Origin: Terana coerulea
Taxonomy: Eukaryota; Basidiomycota; Agaricomycetes; Polyporales; Phanerochaetaceae
NCBI GenBank assembly: GCA_024811115.1
Contig: JAKOGH010000002.1
Coordinates: forward strand, 186,001-250,000
DNA: 64,000 nucleotides
Direction of reading: 5' to 3'
In this document: piece after piece, positions 53,680 through 64,000 of the stretch
Numbering within the stretch: position 1 is the first letter of the stretch
Layout: every line of letters starts with the position of its first letter
Made by a program: the position numbers and the translations under genes
Notes under the pieces: model-generated
Database searches by the model: none
The model's input: only the letters and a program-made list of their open reading frames with translations
What the model was told of the DNA's origin: nothing

Positions 53680-56600
53680 GCCTGGCCCGCGGCGGCATAG
53701 ATTTATGGCTGGTGGCTCTATCAGCGCCACGAGCCCTGCCTGCGTGCGCGACGCGCATCCGGTCGTGTTCTATTAGACAGCTTCGGCACGCGTTATAATG
53801 CACCTTCTTGCGCTTCGGCGAATCAGAGTGGCTCAGAGCGCAGGCCACTCAGTGGTCAGATGGCTGTTTTCCCGCGCGGGGCTGTGCCGCGCGGAATGCG
53901 CGCGTGCGGTGGCGAGTCTATCGTGTGGCATGCTCGGGGTGCAAGGGGCTAGGCTAGGAAGGACGCCGCTTCAGAGTTCAGACCTTGCAGACAAGCCTTT
54001 AGGTCCCGGTGTTCTATACGGAATGTCCGTGCGAATAGGACCGGGACCTGGTTAATCAAGAGTCTCCCGTGAACCTGGCGGACGTCGGACTCCGTATGTA
54101 TGAGATCCACCTGTGTTGTATCAGTAAGGTTTGACCGCTCGTAGCCTGGCCGATGGTTGGCACTGCGCCACATTCGACGCGAATAGAAAATTCGGGCAGG
54201 AGGAAACCGCAACAGGCATAAATGACATCACGTCGTAATAAACTCCCGACATGTCCGTAAATCCAAACGCAACAACGTATGTAACGGTATGCTGCGCTTA
54301 CACCGCAAACCATATATCCTGCATCACTCAAATCTGTAGCAGGTACGCGATACCCCACGACCCGTCGCGACCTCACCGGAGCTCCCGAAACTACTACTAG
54401 AACTACACAGCAGCGCGCACTGCACCAGTCTCACAATGGACAATGGCCGCGCCCGCCGTCCTGCGTTCGCGCGATGCATACGCAAGTATCGAGCCAGCGA
54501 CCCACGTCGTCCTCTGCATTCCCATCAACCAAGCGTCGCCCGAAACGCCCGGGTAGCTGGCAGCCTCAGACGTACTGGGACGCAACCGTGCCTCGTGGAA
54601 TTGCGCGACTCGCCACAGGTTGCTAGTACGCCCCGGTGGAATGGAGTGTTGTGTACTGCCTCCCACGAGTGGCTGGATGTGACGGACTGGGAAGGATGAC
54701 TAGTGCCCTGTCCAGAAACAGAGAACGTTAATGTTGATTTAGAATGCAGGGCTGCGGACGCTGGTAACAAGAGACGTATACGTGCGTGCGGGTTCACGCG
54801 TACCTCAGTTCGTCGCTTGTTCTCGTTATGCTACGTGATGCCCCTAGAAACGAGGATACGCGGTTAACTGGAGTGAGTGCATGCGAAAGGGTCGTGCCTA
54901 CCTGAATGTTGCGGGCAGGGTATTACCCCAGCGCGCATACATGATGAAGACGTCGACCTTCAAGACAAAATAAGGCAATCAGCACGGTTATCTGCCCCGC
55001 GCACCGGGTTCCGAGCGGACGGCCATGGTCGGACGCGGCGCAGCCAGCCTCTACTGCGAGCCTGAGCGCACAACACGGTGTTTCGCACTAGCGTCGCAGG
55101 TCTTTGGATGGCAGCGACGCGCGTCCGGGGGTGCCGCCCAGCCTCGAGCACCCACCGCGATCAGCCTCCACATATCTTCATAACGGGGCATCACAGCCGG
55201 CGTCGCGACTCGCCATAGAAAACACTTGATCGACGCTTCTTGGATCCTAGGATGACGAGCAGATGCGTGATGGGACGAGGAACTCGGCGGCCGATGCGCA
55301 TACATACTTATACACTAAATTCAATATTTGCATTTTTGCCCCTAGAACAGGTGTTAGCGCGGACGGCGGCGCGCTGCGTGCCTTCGGAACGGAAGCAGAC
55401 CGTCCCAGGTCAACCCGAAGTGCTTCTGCGTGCCTCTGAGGGACCGCCCTGTCGGGCCTGCACTAGCACATTCTCTGCGATCCTTCGTCTCTTCCTCCAT
55501 CGACTCGGTGGACCGATAGATGAGCGCCAAGCGTCCACTAGGCTGAGATGCACGGTTGAACATCGATGGCGGTCGGGAAACAATGTGTGTCAGCTGACGA
55601 GCACATCGCGCGAACAGGCCCGAACGCGCCTTCAAAGCAGCCGCACGCCGTACGCACTTATCGCCAAGGTCCGCGAGGGATAGATCTGAATAGTCATCAA
55701 TGCTGCCACACCCGACGGCGATCGCGATAGCCTGCTGGCGGGAAAATTCGCCCGGCACGCGCTGCCGACGCGCGAATCTCGCGCGCCGAGCGTCGCGCCC
55801 TAGAGACGGCGGCGGCGGCACGGCACGGCTGAATACATACTGGCAGGGTTGCGTTGCGTGCCGCCGCGCCAGGACTCAGAGCTGTGTGAAGGCGAAGACA
55901 CGCCTCGGCAGTGCAGCGGAATGCGTTGGCATATATCCTATGCATGATGTGTACGCAAAGGCGGACTGCGCCGCAAAGGCTTCGCACTGCAGGTTCTCAG
56001 GCGGACGGCGTGCCGCACTCTATGCAGCAGAGCTTCGCGGCTGGCCACCGAGATGCAACTCGCCGGGTGCTGCTGGGCTCAGATCCCGGTTGGCTCGGGT
56101 GCTTTACTCGCGGTGCAGGTGCGCTCACAGGTGTGGGATATCCAGTGACTGGCAACAGCAAAGTCTGTTCCATCAGTCATGGCGAGCTGTCCAGTCGCGA
56201 TACGCTCTGATAATGGTCGTGATTGGACAACGCAGCTTGTCTCCGTATGTACTTGTTGAGCTCCCGCGCGCCCACCAGCGAAACAGTCGCGAATAAAGGG
56301 GGTGACGTCACGCGTGCGAAAGCGGGACGAGTGGCGGATGGGGGACAGGTGGTCCTAGGATTCTTTACCTGACAGGCCTGGCATGCGATAGATGGCACAG
56401 CGGAAAGTGGCCGTCGAGGATCCCCGATGATCACAGAGGTATTAGGTTCTCTGTTGGCTCGCACAATGATTCATGAAATCGACAGGATAGAATGGCCTGG
56501 GATGGACGGGATGCGTGACCTGTGTGATGTCATTCGCACACTTCAGTATATTGAGCGGACAATGGATAAGTAGATGGAGAAGTGGAGGACATATGCGGGA

Positions 56601-57067
56601 CGAGCTCGGGCGCGCACAGTCCACCATGGCGTAGTACGGCCCTCGCGTCATCGCCAGTCAATGTAGCTCGTGAAGCGTGGCTCGGGCAACCAGCATGGCT
56701 GAGGCTCCCGCCTTCCCACTCCCAAGCGACATGGCCCCTCCCTCCACCGCCCAGACTATCATAGACCGTCATAGAGCGGTGACGAACGCACCAGAGCAAG
56801 CTGCAGCTCATACCGCCCTCTCCACCACCCGGTCGTGCCTTCCAGAGCGTCTCGCACCTCCACCGCTGACCCAGCACAGGCGGATGACGAGATGCACGCC
56901 CACCCACGTCCGCCCGACTTGGTATATCGACGCAACCCAGGTCTGGCGGGTGGGCGGTCCAGTATCAGATACTAGCCCGCGGTGCAGCGTCATCGTATCC
57001 GAAGGCGTTTGACGGGAGACCGCGTCCTGGCCAGGGTCCGGCCCAGTGCGCCTCCGGAGATCACTGG

Positions 57068-57099
57068 GCGCTCGGCGTAGCGCCGCGAGCGCCGAGCGC
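57068..57099. repeat. perfect 10-bp inverted repeat
   Basis: GCGCTCGGCG at 57068-57077 and CGCCGAGCGC at 57090-57099 are exact inverse complements around a 12-base loop. This is a strong GC hairpin in otherwise featureless DNA. Confidence 0.5.
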
Positions 57100-60000
57100 G
57101 TTTTGAAGATGGAAATGTTGGACGCGGACGCACATAGAGTACACGAACGTCGGTGCCAGTATCCTCGAGCGACGAGAAGAGCGAGGCGCACTGGAAGAAC
57201 TGAAGGCGGTCGTGGGCCGACGCCCTGGTCAGCTGCCGCCTCGGCGTGCGCCTCCTTCCACGGCGCGGACTTTGAGCGCTGCAGTTGTTCTTGACCTGGG
57301 AAATGAGGGAAACGCGGAAGGAACGCTTTGCGATGGATGCCGGCTGGCGTTCGGTGGGCATGCTGGCTGGCAGACAGTCGGCTCGCTGTGTCAGGTCCGT
57401 ACGAGGGCGTGCGGCGGGTGGACGACACCGAGAGCAGCCTGGGTCGCGTCCACCCGCTGCACTGCCCTGAGCACATCCATGTTGCTTGAGCCTAAGTTCA
57501 GGGCACACGTCGGGCCTGGCGGCGAGCAACTCATAAGCCCAGACTATGTAAATATGCAGTGCACCGAGCCGCGCGCCTGACGAGTATTTGGATAGACGAG
57601 GCGGAGCGTACCCGACAAGTGTAGCAGGCCCGATCAGCCAACGGAGAGCGGGGTCGCCTTCTGTCAGGCGCGAACGCGAGCAGGGCGCGCATGGGCGTAC
57701 TGTACAGCGTGTCGGACGGCTTTGCCGCTTCGCAAGGCAGGGGGGCGTGATGGACCGCGCGAAGCCCAGCGTGTGGGCACGGCACCGCGTCGGAACGTCT
57801 GCGGCACAAGAACGAGCCTCGGTGGACAAGGTTTCGACAAGGTTCGCTTCACTTCCGCAGGGCCGTGGTTCTGTTGCAGTCTCCTGCCTCTCAATGGCCA
57901 TGCTCAAGCAATATGCACACCAGTCAAGTGAACACGCACCGAAACCCAAAAGCACGTCAATCTGGGGCGGACGGCTCTTCTGCTGCGCCTCCTGCCGGCC
58001 GGGGCCTGCAATGCGAGCGAAGGGCGCAGAGGAGGCTCGACGAGGGGCTAGTCATTTTCTATGACTTGTCGGCGTCGCGCATCCAGGCGTTCAGGCTCAA
58101 GGGTGTGCTTTGCAGCGACTGCGGGCACCGCCTCGGCACCTGGGTTCAGCAGCAGAGTGCTGCACTGACGAGGTCCGCGGCCGGATTCCAGACGGCTGCT
58201 TACTCCATGGGCCTCTCCAAGGCCCTCGCGCGCTCGGAAAGGGTCTCCCGCGCACACGGCGGGCCCCAGGGGTACGGTCTCCAGGTGCCACAGACCGGGG
58301 CTCCCGTGGGGGATGTCCCGGTACGGACGCCGATCGGAGACCCTGTGGGACTGGCATCCAGAACGGGCCGCATCGTCTAGCGGGGCTGTGCAAAATGTGC
58401 CCAGTGCGCAACGTTACGCCGTGTGCTGACGCAGGCGGGCCACCGAGTGGGAGCGCGAGAGCATCTGGAGGGGACACCGCCATCGAACAGAAATGCGCAA
58501 CGGACGAGTCAGAACGGACGGTGGGAGGGCCAGCGGGGCATGGCGGGATGCCCGACCGGGAGGGTGATATGCATGCTGGCAAGTCAATGGCGAGCCGTCC
58601 CTGACTTGCTTCATGTTGACTGTTGCGCGACAGAAGCTCAGGTCGACGATGCGGGGGACGCGGACATCTGATCCTGGCATGAGCGACGCATGGATATATC
58701 GCACCCTCGGGGAGAGAGGACACTCTATCATGCCTGACGGGAGTTCGATGTACAGCAACGGGGGCGGCATCAGCGAGTGCGCACTCACCGTGCGACGTCC
58801 GACATCACGAAGCGGATGGTGGCGAGTTGTGCGTCGTCTGGCGACATACCGGAAACGCAGCCATCGAGCCCTGTTTGCGGCGCATCAGCTGCTCCTGCCC
58901 GGATTTCTGCAGACGCTGCAGTGCCCAAAGAAAAAAGTGCGTGAGTGATCCCGTCGGGGCGGAAACGGGGATGTGCAGAGAATGATAGACGTGAGGCGCG
59001 CCGGGCAGAGGCCGAGCACAGGCGCATCGCCGCAGAGGCGCGCGCGGGCAGACAGCCGGCTGGCAGATGCGCGTGTCCGCCGCGTTACGCGTTACGCGTC
59101 AGAAAAAGCCTGTCGCGCGTGTATGTATGTACGGCAGGGACACCCACACGCACACACGCTCGTCTGCCGCTCCTGCGATCCCCTCTGGCCTCTGCTTGGC
59201 CTCGCCCGATCCTGTTTCAGAAGCAGCGAGCCCCTACGGGCAGCCGCTGCGCACACAGTGCGTGCACACACCCACGGGCATTTTGACGTCAACATGACCT
59301 GGAAATCCCAGAGGCAGCCGCGCTGCTTGTGCGTCTGTAGATGCACCATACGACCCTTGGGTGGTGGGGACTATGCGCGCAGCAGCAGACAGGAGAGTGC
59401 GACGCTGGGCGTGTCTGCAGGGATGCCTACGTCAGTATCTGAATTCGCAAACACAGATGCGCGAACGGGGTAAGGTGCAGCAGAGTGTGGGGCACCAGAG
59501 TGTAGCAGGACGTCGTCTGACTTACGACTTTGTCAGACCCTACTCGTCCAGGGCGTACGAAGCGTTTCCTAGTATGCCAGTTGAAGGTAAGTCGGCGCAA
59601 GATCCGGATGGTCCAGGGATGCCCCTGGCCGCACGCTCGTGATACCGATTGAAGCTTTGTGGCTTGGAGTCTATCATACAGAGCTTCGTTAATGAATGGA
59701 AGTAGGAGAGCAGGTACACGGAGCCGTACGTACTAGGGAGGACGAGAAGTCGCCGAGATCAAAGAGTGTAACCCAAACGTGAGGTCCTGAGGATCAGTGT
59801 GGGGATAGGATGAAGCAAGATTGGCAAGTGCGACCAGGGCCGTCTGCCAGCGCAACGCCAGCTGCAGCCTGTGTCAATGCGGTAGGCTGCTTGCAGTGGT
59901 TGATAGGCTACAATCCGGGGTGCCTGTCCGTAACCGGTGAGCTGAAGCGGTATGCGAGCACCCCCGGCTGGTCCCAGGTTGGAAGCGTCGGCTGGCTGCG

Positions 60001-61047
60001 ACAAGTGGCCGCATTTGGGGGCACGAAGCGATGCGCGGGCACAATGGGTTCATCGACAGTGGCGCTGATATTATTGAGGCTCATTCGAGCAAAAGTGACT
60101 TGGGATGACTGGCCACATTATGCTAGCACGGACGCACAGCCATGGACAATATGCATATCCCGCAGTCAGTTCGCTGGCAGCCAAAATGAAGTGGTAATGT
60201 TGGTCAGCCGCCAAAGGAAAAGGATGAGACTTGGACGCAGCGCAGCACGCGGGGCAGGGAAACGGCATAGCCATGGCGAGGCGGCGCCCGAGGAGGGCGA
60301 GGAGGGCGAGCGAGGCAACGGCCACTCGCGCGGTCTCGGATCGTCGGGCTGCTCAGCTTCGGATGGGAGAGGTGCCGACGGAGGGCGGGCGGAACGGACA
60401 GATCACGGCCGAAAAAGGAAACGCGCGGCAATTTTCAGGCAGCCAGCCGGATATTCGGTTGACAATGGCCTGCGATCGCCTTCCGCCGTGCTCTTTGGCT
60501 TTAGCCATCAAACAACAGGCCACTAGCCGCGGCACAATTATTCGACGGCGTGGCCTTTTCTGTCCCTGGACGTATACAAAGACTCGCCACCTCGAGTCAG
60601 GAGCTGAGCAGACTCATAAACCCGCCAGCAGCTCGCCACCCGCTCTCGCTTCACTCGTCGTATCCCCAGCACCAGCTCGCCTACGCTTACTTGTTGCCTC
60701 GAGGAGACCCTTCCAGTAAGCGAGCACGACACGACCTTCCTGCGTTGCAAACCCATACGAGGTGAGTTTCCTTTCGAATTTCTCGACCCCGGTCAGAAGT
60801 CCATATGGCTAGGCGCCAGACGTCTTAGCTAGTGACCGAGTGGCAGAGGCCTTTTTCTGATGGTATTTGTGCACTGTTTGCTGTGGGCGCCGTCGTGGAG
60901 GTTCCCGAGTCGCCGGACGTCTTGGCCTAGTTTCTGGGAGGTCTCTGATGGGAACCGCCCCGATTCGGCATGCCGTCTCCGAACACTCTGCCGGAAGGAA
61001 CAGTTTGTTCCTCCGGTGCAATTATATTCTGCCTCACGCATGCGAAC

Positions 61048-61055
61048 TTATATAC
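61048..61055 (+). promoter_or_regulatory. TATA element of the cyclin gene
   Basis: TTATATAC about 100 bp upstream of the ATG at 61157, followed by a C- and T-rich leader (about 61057-61150). Confidence 0.5.
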
Positions 61056-61156
61056 ACCCCTCCCCCCAGCCAGAGCCCTCCCTCAAGACTTTGTCATTTT
61101 TGACGCTTCAACGACCTCTCCGTCGTCGTCCACCCTCGACCCCCTCCGCACTCATC

Positions 61157-62259
61157 ATGGCCACAGTTAGCGGTCCGGTTGCTCCTCGCCACCCCTCGCC
61201 CTTCCGCAGGGCCTCTAGAATAGGTCGCGCGGCGCCGATGCGCCAGACAGCTGTAAGTGCCAACGCCCGTTTCCGCGCTTGCCTACCTAACGTTTTGCGT
61301 CCCAGCCTGACCCCTACTATGGCCATGGAGAGACGGCGAAGATTTGCGCACGGTTCGTGAAGCAACTCTTCGCATGTCCGGAGCTCCCCCTCCTCCCCAA
61401 CCACCCCTCGTCGCCCGCGCCGCGCCTAGACCTATTTATCGCCTACGCCCTCCACCGCACTAGACTGCACGAAGCGGTAACTTATGCGGCCCTCTATCTA
61501 TTGCAACGCCTAAAAGCCCGGTTCCCCGCCGCACGTGGATCGTCGGGCCACCGTCTCTTTATTTCCGCCTTCATGCTCTCTTCGAAGGTTATTTGCGACG
61601 ATACCTACAGCAACAAGTCCTGGTCGATCGTCGGCCAGGGCATGTTCGCCCTCCGGGAGATCAACCAGATGGAGCGGGAGATGTGCAGTTATCTGGAGTG
61701 GCAGCTGAACGTCGAGCCGAAGCTCCTCGACGACTTCACCCGACGCGTGAAGGAGGACTTCAAGGGCCCAGGTCCGTACCCCACTTACGCTCTCCCGTCG
61801 CCCGCGCCGTCCCCCATGCCCTCGACAACGCCGTACGTGCACGCCGCGCCTGCGCCGTCGTTCATGACTGGTCGCGCCCCATCGACGTCGCCACCCAAGC
61901 CGACTACCCGCCCGCCACCGGTCCCGCAGGGTGTGCCGCCGGCACCGCACCCAGAGAGCATCTACCTCTCCCCACCCGCCTCGCCCACGCTGCCGCCAAC
62001 GCCAGAGGCGTCGCACTCGAACTCGACCTCGCCTGCATCGTCTGTCTCGCCACCGACGCCGCCCGGCATCGAGGACTACAATGCGAAGATTGTGACGCCC
62101 GCGGGTTCCGTGCCGATGGCGATGGAGGCATTGCACGCCGTCGTGCCCAAGCGCGCGCATGCGCACGCCCGCTCGCAGCGGTCGCGCGACGCGCTCCCGC
62201 CCGTCATGCGCGCACCCAAATACGACCTCTTCGCCTTCGCCGCGCCAGTGACATGGTAG
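61157..62259 (+). CDS. PHO80/PCL-type cyclin
   Basis: Two exons (61157-61252 and 61306-62259) sum to 1050 nt and 349 residues. The N-terminus is basic (HPSPFRRASRIGRAAPMRQ). The cyclin box follows: CARFVKQLFACPE, RLDLFIAYALHRTRLHEAV, AALYLLQRLKARFP, RLFISAFMLSSKVICDDTYS, NKSWSIVGQGMFALREINQM and EREMCSYLEWQLNVEP. This pattern is typical of Pcl1/Pcl2-like G1 cyclins, partners of the Pho85-family CDK; the corresponding fission-yeast type is Pas1. The C-terminal 150 residues are Pro/Ser-rich with many S/T-P sites, probably disordered and phosphorylated. The stop is at 62257-62259. The gene stands alone behind a long non-coding upstream region, which hints at complex transcriptional control, as is common for cell-cycle regulators. 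Confidence 0.9.
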
Positions 62260-62352
62260 AACACGCCGCATGTCTATTGCGGCGAGCTCTCACCCGTCTT
62301 GTGCGCGCCGGTGGCATGGTAGAGCACCCTGCCTATCTATTGCGGCGAGCTC
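62242..62352. repeat. short tandem duplication across the cyclin stop codon
   Basis: A 48-bp segment (62242-62289), containing the last codons and the stop TAG of the cyclin gene, is repeated with 41 of 48 bases identical at 62305-62352, a spacing of 63 bp. The second copy keeps ATGGTAGAGCAC. Confidence 0.8.
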
Positions 62353-62745
62353 GGTGGAGGACTCGAAGGTCGCGTCCGCGTCGCTTGGTGCTCTCTTCCC
62401 TGCTCGCAGGTTCCCCCGCATCGCTCTCGGTTATTTGCTCTTTGTTCAACTCTCTTTAATCGCTTTCCGGGCTCGTGCTTCATCTTCGCCCTCGCATCGT
62501 CAACGCATTGCATCTTCGCCCCCGGCCTGCGCCCACGCGGCCCGCTGCATCGTTCATGGACCACGCCGCACTCTTTATATATACCCCTACCCACACGAAT
62601 ACCTCTAGCTTGCGCCGTTAATTACAGGGTTTGGGACTTCGCATTGGTTACACTGGCATCTCCGTCTGCTCATCATCATGTTGTATTATAGTATAGTGCA
62701 GAGTAAAACTTGTATAGGCATATTAGGTCATAGGCTATAGGAACA

Positions 62746-63790
62746 CAAGAAATGACAAAGAATATTATAATATCAAACATCGAGCACCTGTGTGATATCT
62801 CTGAATGAGCTTGATCTACATGTGTCGTGTCTCGCTTCGCAAGCGAAGTTCGACTTGCTCCGTTCAATCATTACACTTGAACTTGTAGCACTACATCTCG
62901 CAGCTTGCGCTTCGACGTCTCTCATCTCCGGACCATTTCGTGTGTACGTACAGGACCTGAGTATCCCCACCCGCTCACCAGCACTGGCACGCCGATGTCA
63001 CAACGGTTTATACATGCGCATACACCCACAGTCGCGCCCGACCCTGCGCTAACATCGGTCCTCCTGCGCACTGTAGCCCTTGCAGCCACGTCGCCGACAC
63101 AAGAAATGACGAAGAACATGACAATACCAACTCCCGAGCAGTTGTGTGAAGTGTCTGAACTAAGTGAAACTCCTAAGCTTGTTTTATGCCGCGACGAGCG
63201 GGCGGAGTTAGACTTGCGCGATTCTCAGCTCGGACTTGTACTTCAACTTGCACCACCGGTACCACGATATACGAAGGAACGCGAGCATCTCTTCCGACTA
63301 TTTTAGAGGCTGTCCTAGAGCCTAGTCGCCGCTCCGCTCTTGACTCGCTGTACACACTTCCACTCCTCTCATTTACGCCAAATTTACGAACCATGTTCTG
63401 CGTACGTACAGGACCTGCGTATCCCCACGAGCTCACCAGCATATCCGTGTCATAACGGTTTATCTGTACGCATACACCCACAGTCCCGCCTGACAAGTCT
63501 CTGAGCTTTGTTCTATGTCGCAGCGAGCGAGTGAAGCTGGACTTGCGCAATTCTCTTGGACTTGGACTTGCACCACCACCACATCGCTGCTCCGCTCATG
63601 AGTCGCTGTACACGCTTCCACTTCTCTCATTCACGAACCATGGCTTGCGTACGTACAGGACCTGCGTATCCCCACCAGCTCGCCAGCACGTCCACGCCCA
63701 CAACGGTTTGTCCGTGCGCATACACCCACAGTTTCGCCCGACCCTGCGCTAACAGCGGTCCTCCGGCGCACTGTAACTCTCGCCGCCACG
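62746..63790. repeat. diverged tandem repeat array
   Basis: Blocks recur in the same order. An ACACAAGAAATGAC block is at 62746 and 63099. A block ending in repeated ACTTG is at about 62822, 63177 and 63507. A GTACGTACAGGACCTG block followed by TATCCCCAC and CATACACCCACAG is at about 62943, 63402 and 63649. A GCTGTACAC..CTTCCACT block is at about 63346 and 63604. Spacings differ (247-458 bp), so the copies have gained or lost internal pieces. No protein is supported. Confidence 0.75.
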
Positions 63791-64000
63791 TCCTCTCGTC
63801 GCCGCCCTGCGTGCAATGCATCCGCCTCCCGCCGGGGCGTTAGAAAGCCTGCTCGCGCGCGCATACGTACCCGCCTCGTGTCCGCGCATGGGAAAAATAC
63901 GGACAGCAAACTTCGAAGCGACCTGGATTCTCGAGGCCCTTTGCAAGCCCCACGGACACGCACACGCATCAAACTGCCCGGAGTCCATGGGCCCGCTGGT
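63791..64000. other. end of window, nothing recognised
   Basis: No gene or repeat with support is seen. It may be the flank of the repeat array. Confidence 0.4.

Larger units (their letters stand above)
53680..61156. other. 7.5-kb gene-poor region upstream of the cyclin gene
   Basis: Many long open frames occur on both strands, but they overlap, have no family features and lack consistent splice sites. They are what a GC-rich non-coding sequence gives by chance. A perfect inverted repeat lies at 57068-57099. The last about 150 bp contain a TATA element and a CT-rich leader for the cyclin gene. It may hold distal regulatory DNA, non-coding transcripts or old degenerate repeats. Confidence 0.5.

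Noticed and set aside
54403..60756. Many overlapping open frames of 60-240 codons on both strands
   Set aside because: They overlap in several frames, have no family patterns and no consistent splice sites. This is typical of GC-rich non-coding DNA.
1..64000. CRISPR arrays, rRNA genes and tRNA genes
   Set aside because: No regularly spaced direct repeats and no rRNA-like sequence. GTTCGA-type T-loop matches seen by eye lack the remaining cloverleaf arms.

Overview
The window is nuclear DNA of a filamentous basidiomycete, most likely a mushroom-forming Agaricomycete. The genes are split by many short introns (about 48-65 bp, GT..AG). Neighbouring genes lie on either strand with no operon logic. 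The gene content fits this group: a tandem omega-class glutathione transferase (GST) cluster, a fungal serine-rich cupredoxin-like surface protein, and F-box and GNAT families. A wood-decay polypore is possible, but this is inference from gene content only.

Layout. 0.35-3.2 kb: Hub1 (ubiquitin-like splicing factor), a PTRHD1-type peptidyl-tRNA hydrolase and a small secreted protein. 3.4-7.0 kb: three tandem omega-class GSTs. 7.3-23.2 kb: a compact run with TRAPPC11 (vesicle tethering), a Golgi-type glycosyltransferase, a steroid-5-alpha-reductase-like enzyme, RER1 (ER retrieval), a TDA10/glycerate-kinase-like P-loop kinase, two multi-pass membrane proteins and a GPI-type surface protein. 23.4-24.7 kb: two non-autonomous DNA transposons, both with 8-bp target duplications. 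26-27.1 kb: the cupredoxin-like protein. 28-43 kb: a duplicated region with three GNAT acetyltransferases, three F-box paralogues (one a clear pseudogene), a GNAT remnant, an amino-acid transporter and an alpha/beta hydrolase. 44.4-53.7 kb: two tandem SAP-like proteins, the poly(A)-RNA-binding protein NAB2 and a membrane-anchored AAA-type ATPase. 53.7-61.1 kb: a gene-poor 7.5-kb stretch ahead of a PHO80/PCL-type cyclin, followed by diverged tandem repeats.

Three points stand out. First, microexons are needed to restore conserved proteins: 10 and 6 nt in RER1, 12 nt in the PTRHD1 homologue and 15 nt in the hydrolase. Second, at least nine genes carry single-base reading-frame breaks, mostly one base missing from a short homopolymer. 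They include conserved genes, so they look more like assembly indels than gene decay. Each coordinate range given here spans the break. Third, two sets of transposon ends and a segmental duplication mark the 23-43 kb part as the fluid portion of the window.

Gene models were built by hand from reading frames, splice sites and remembered family patterns. No database search was possible.
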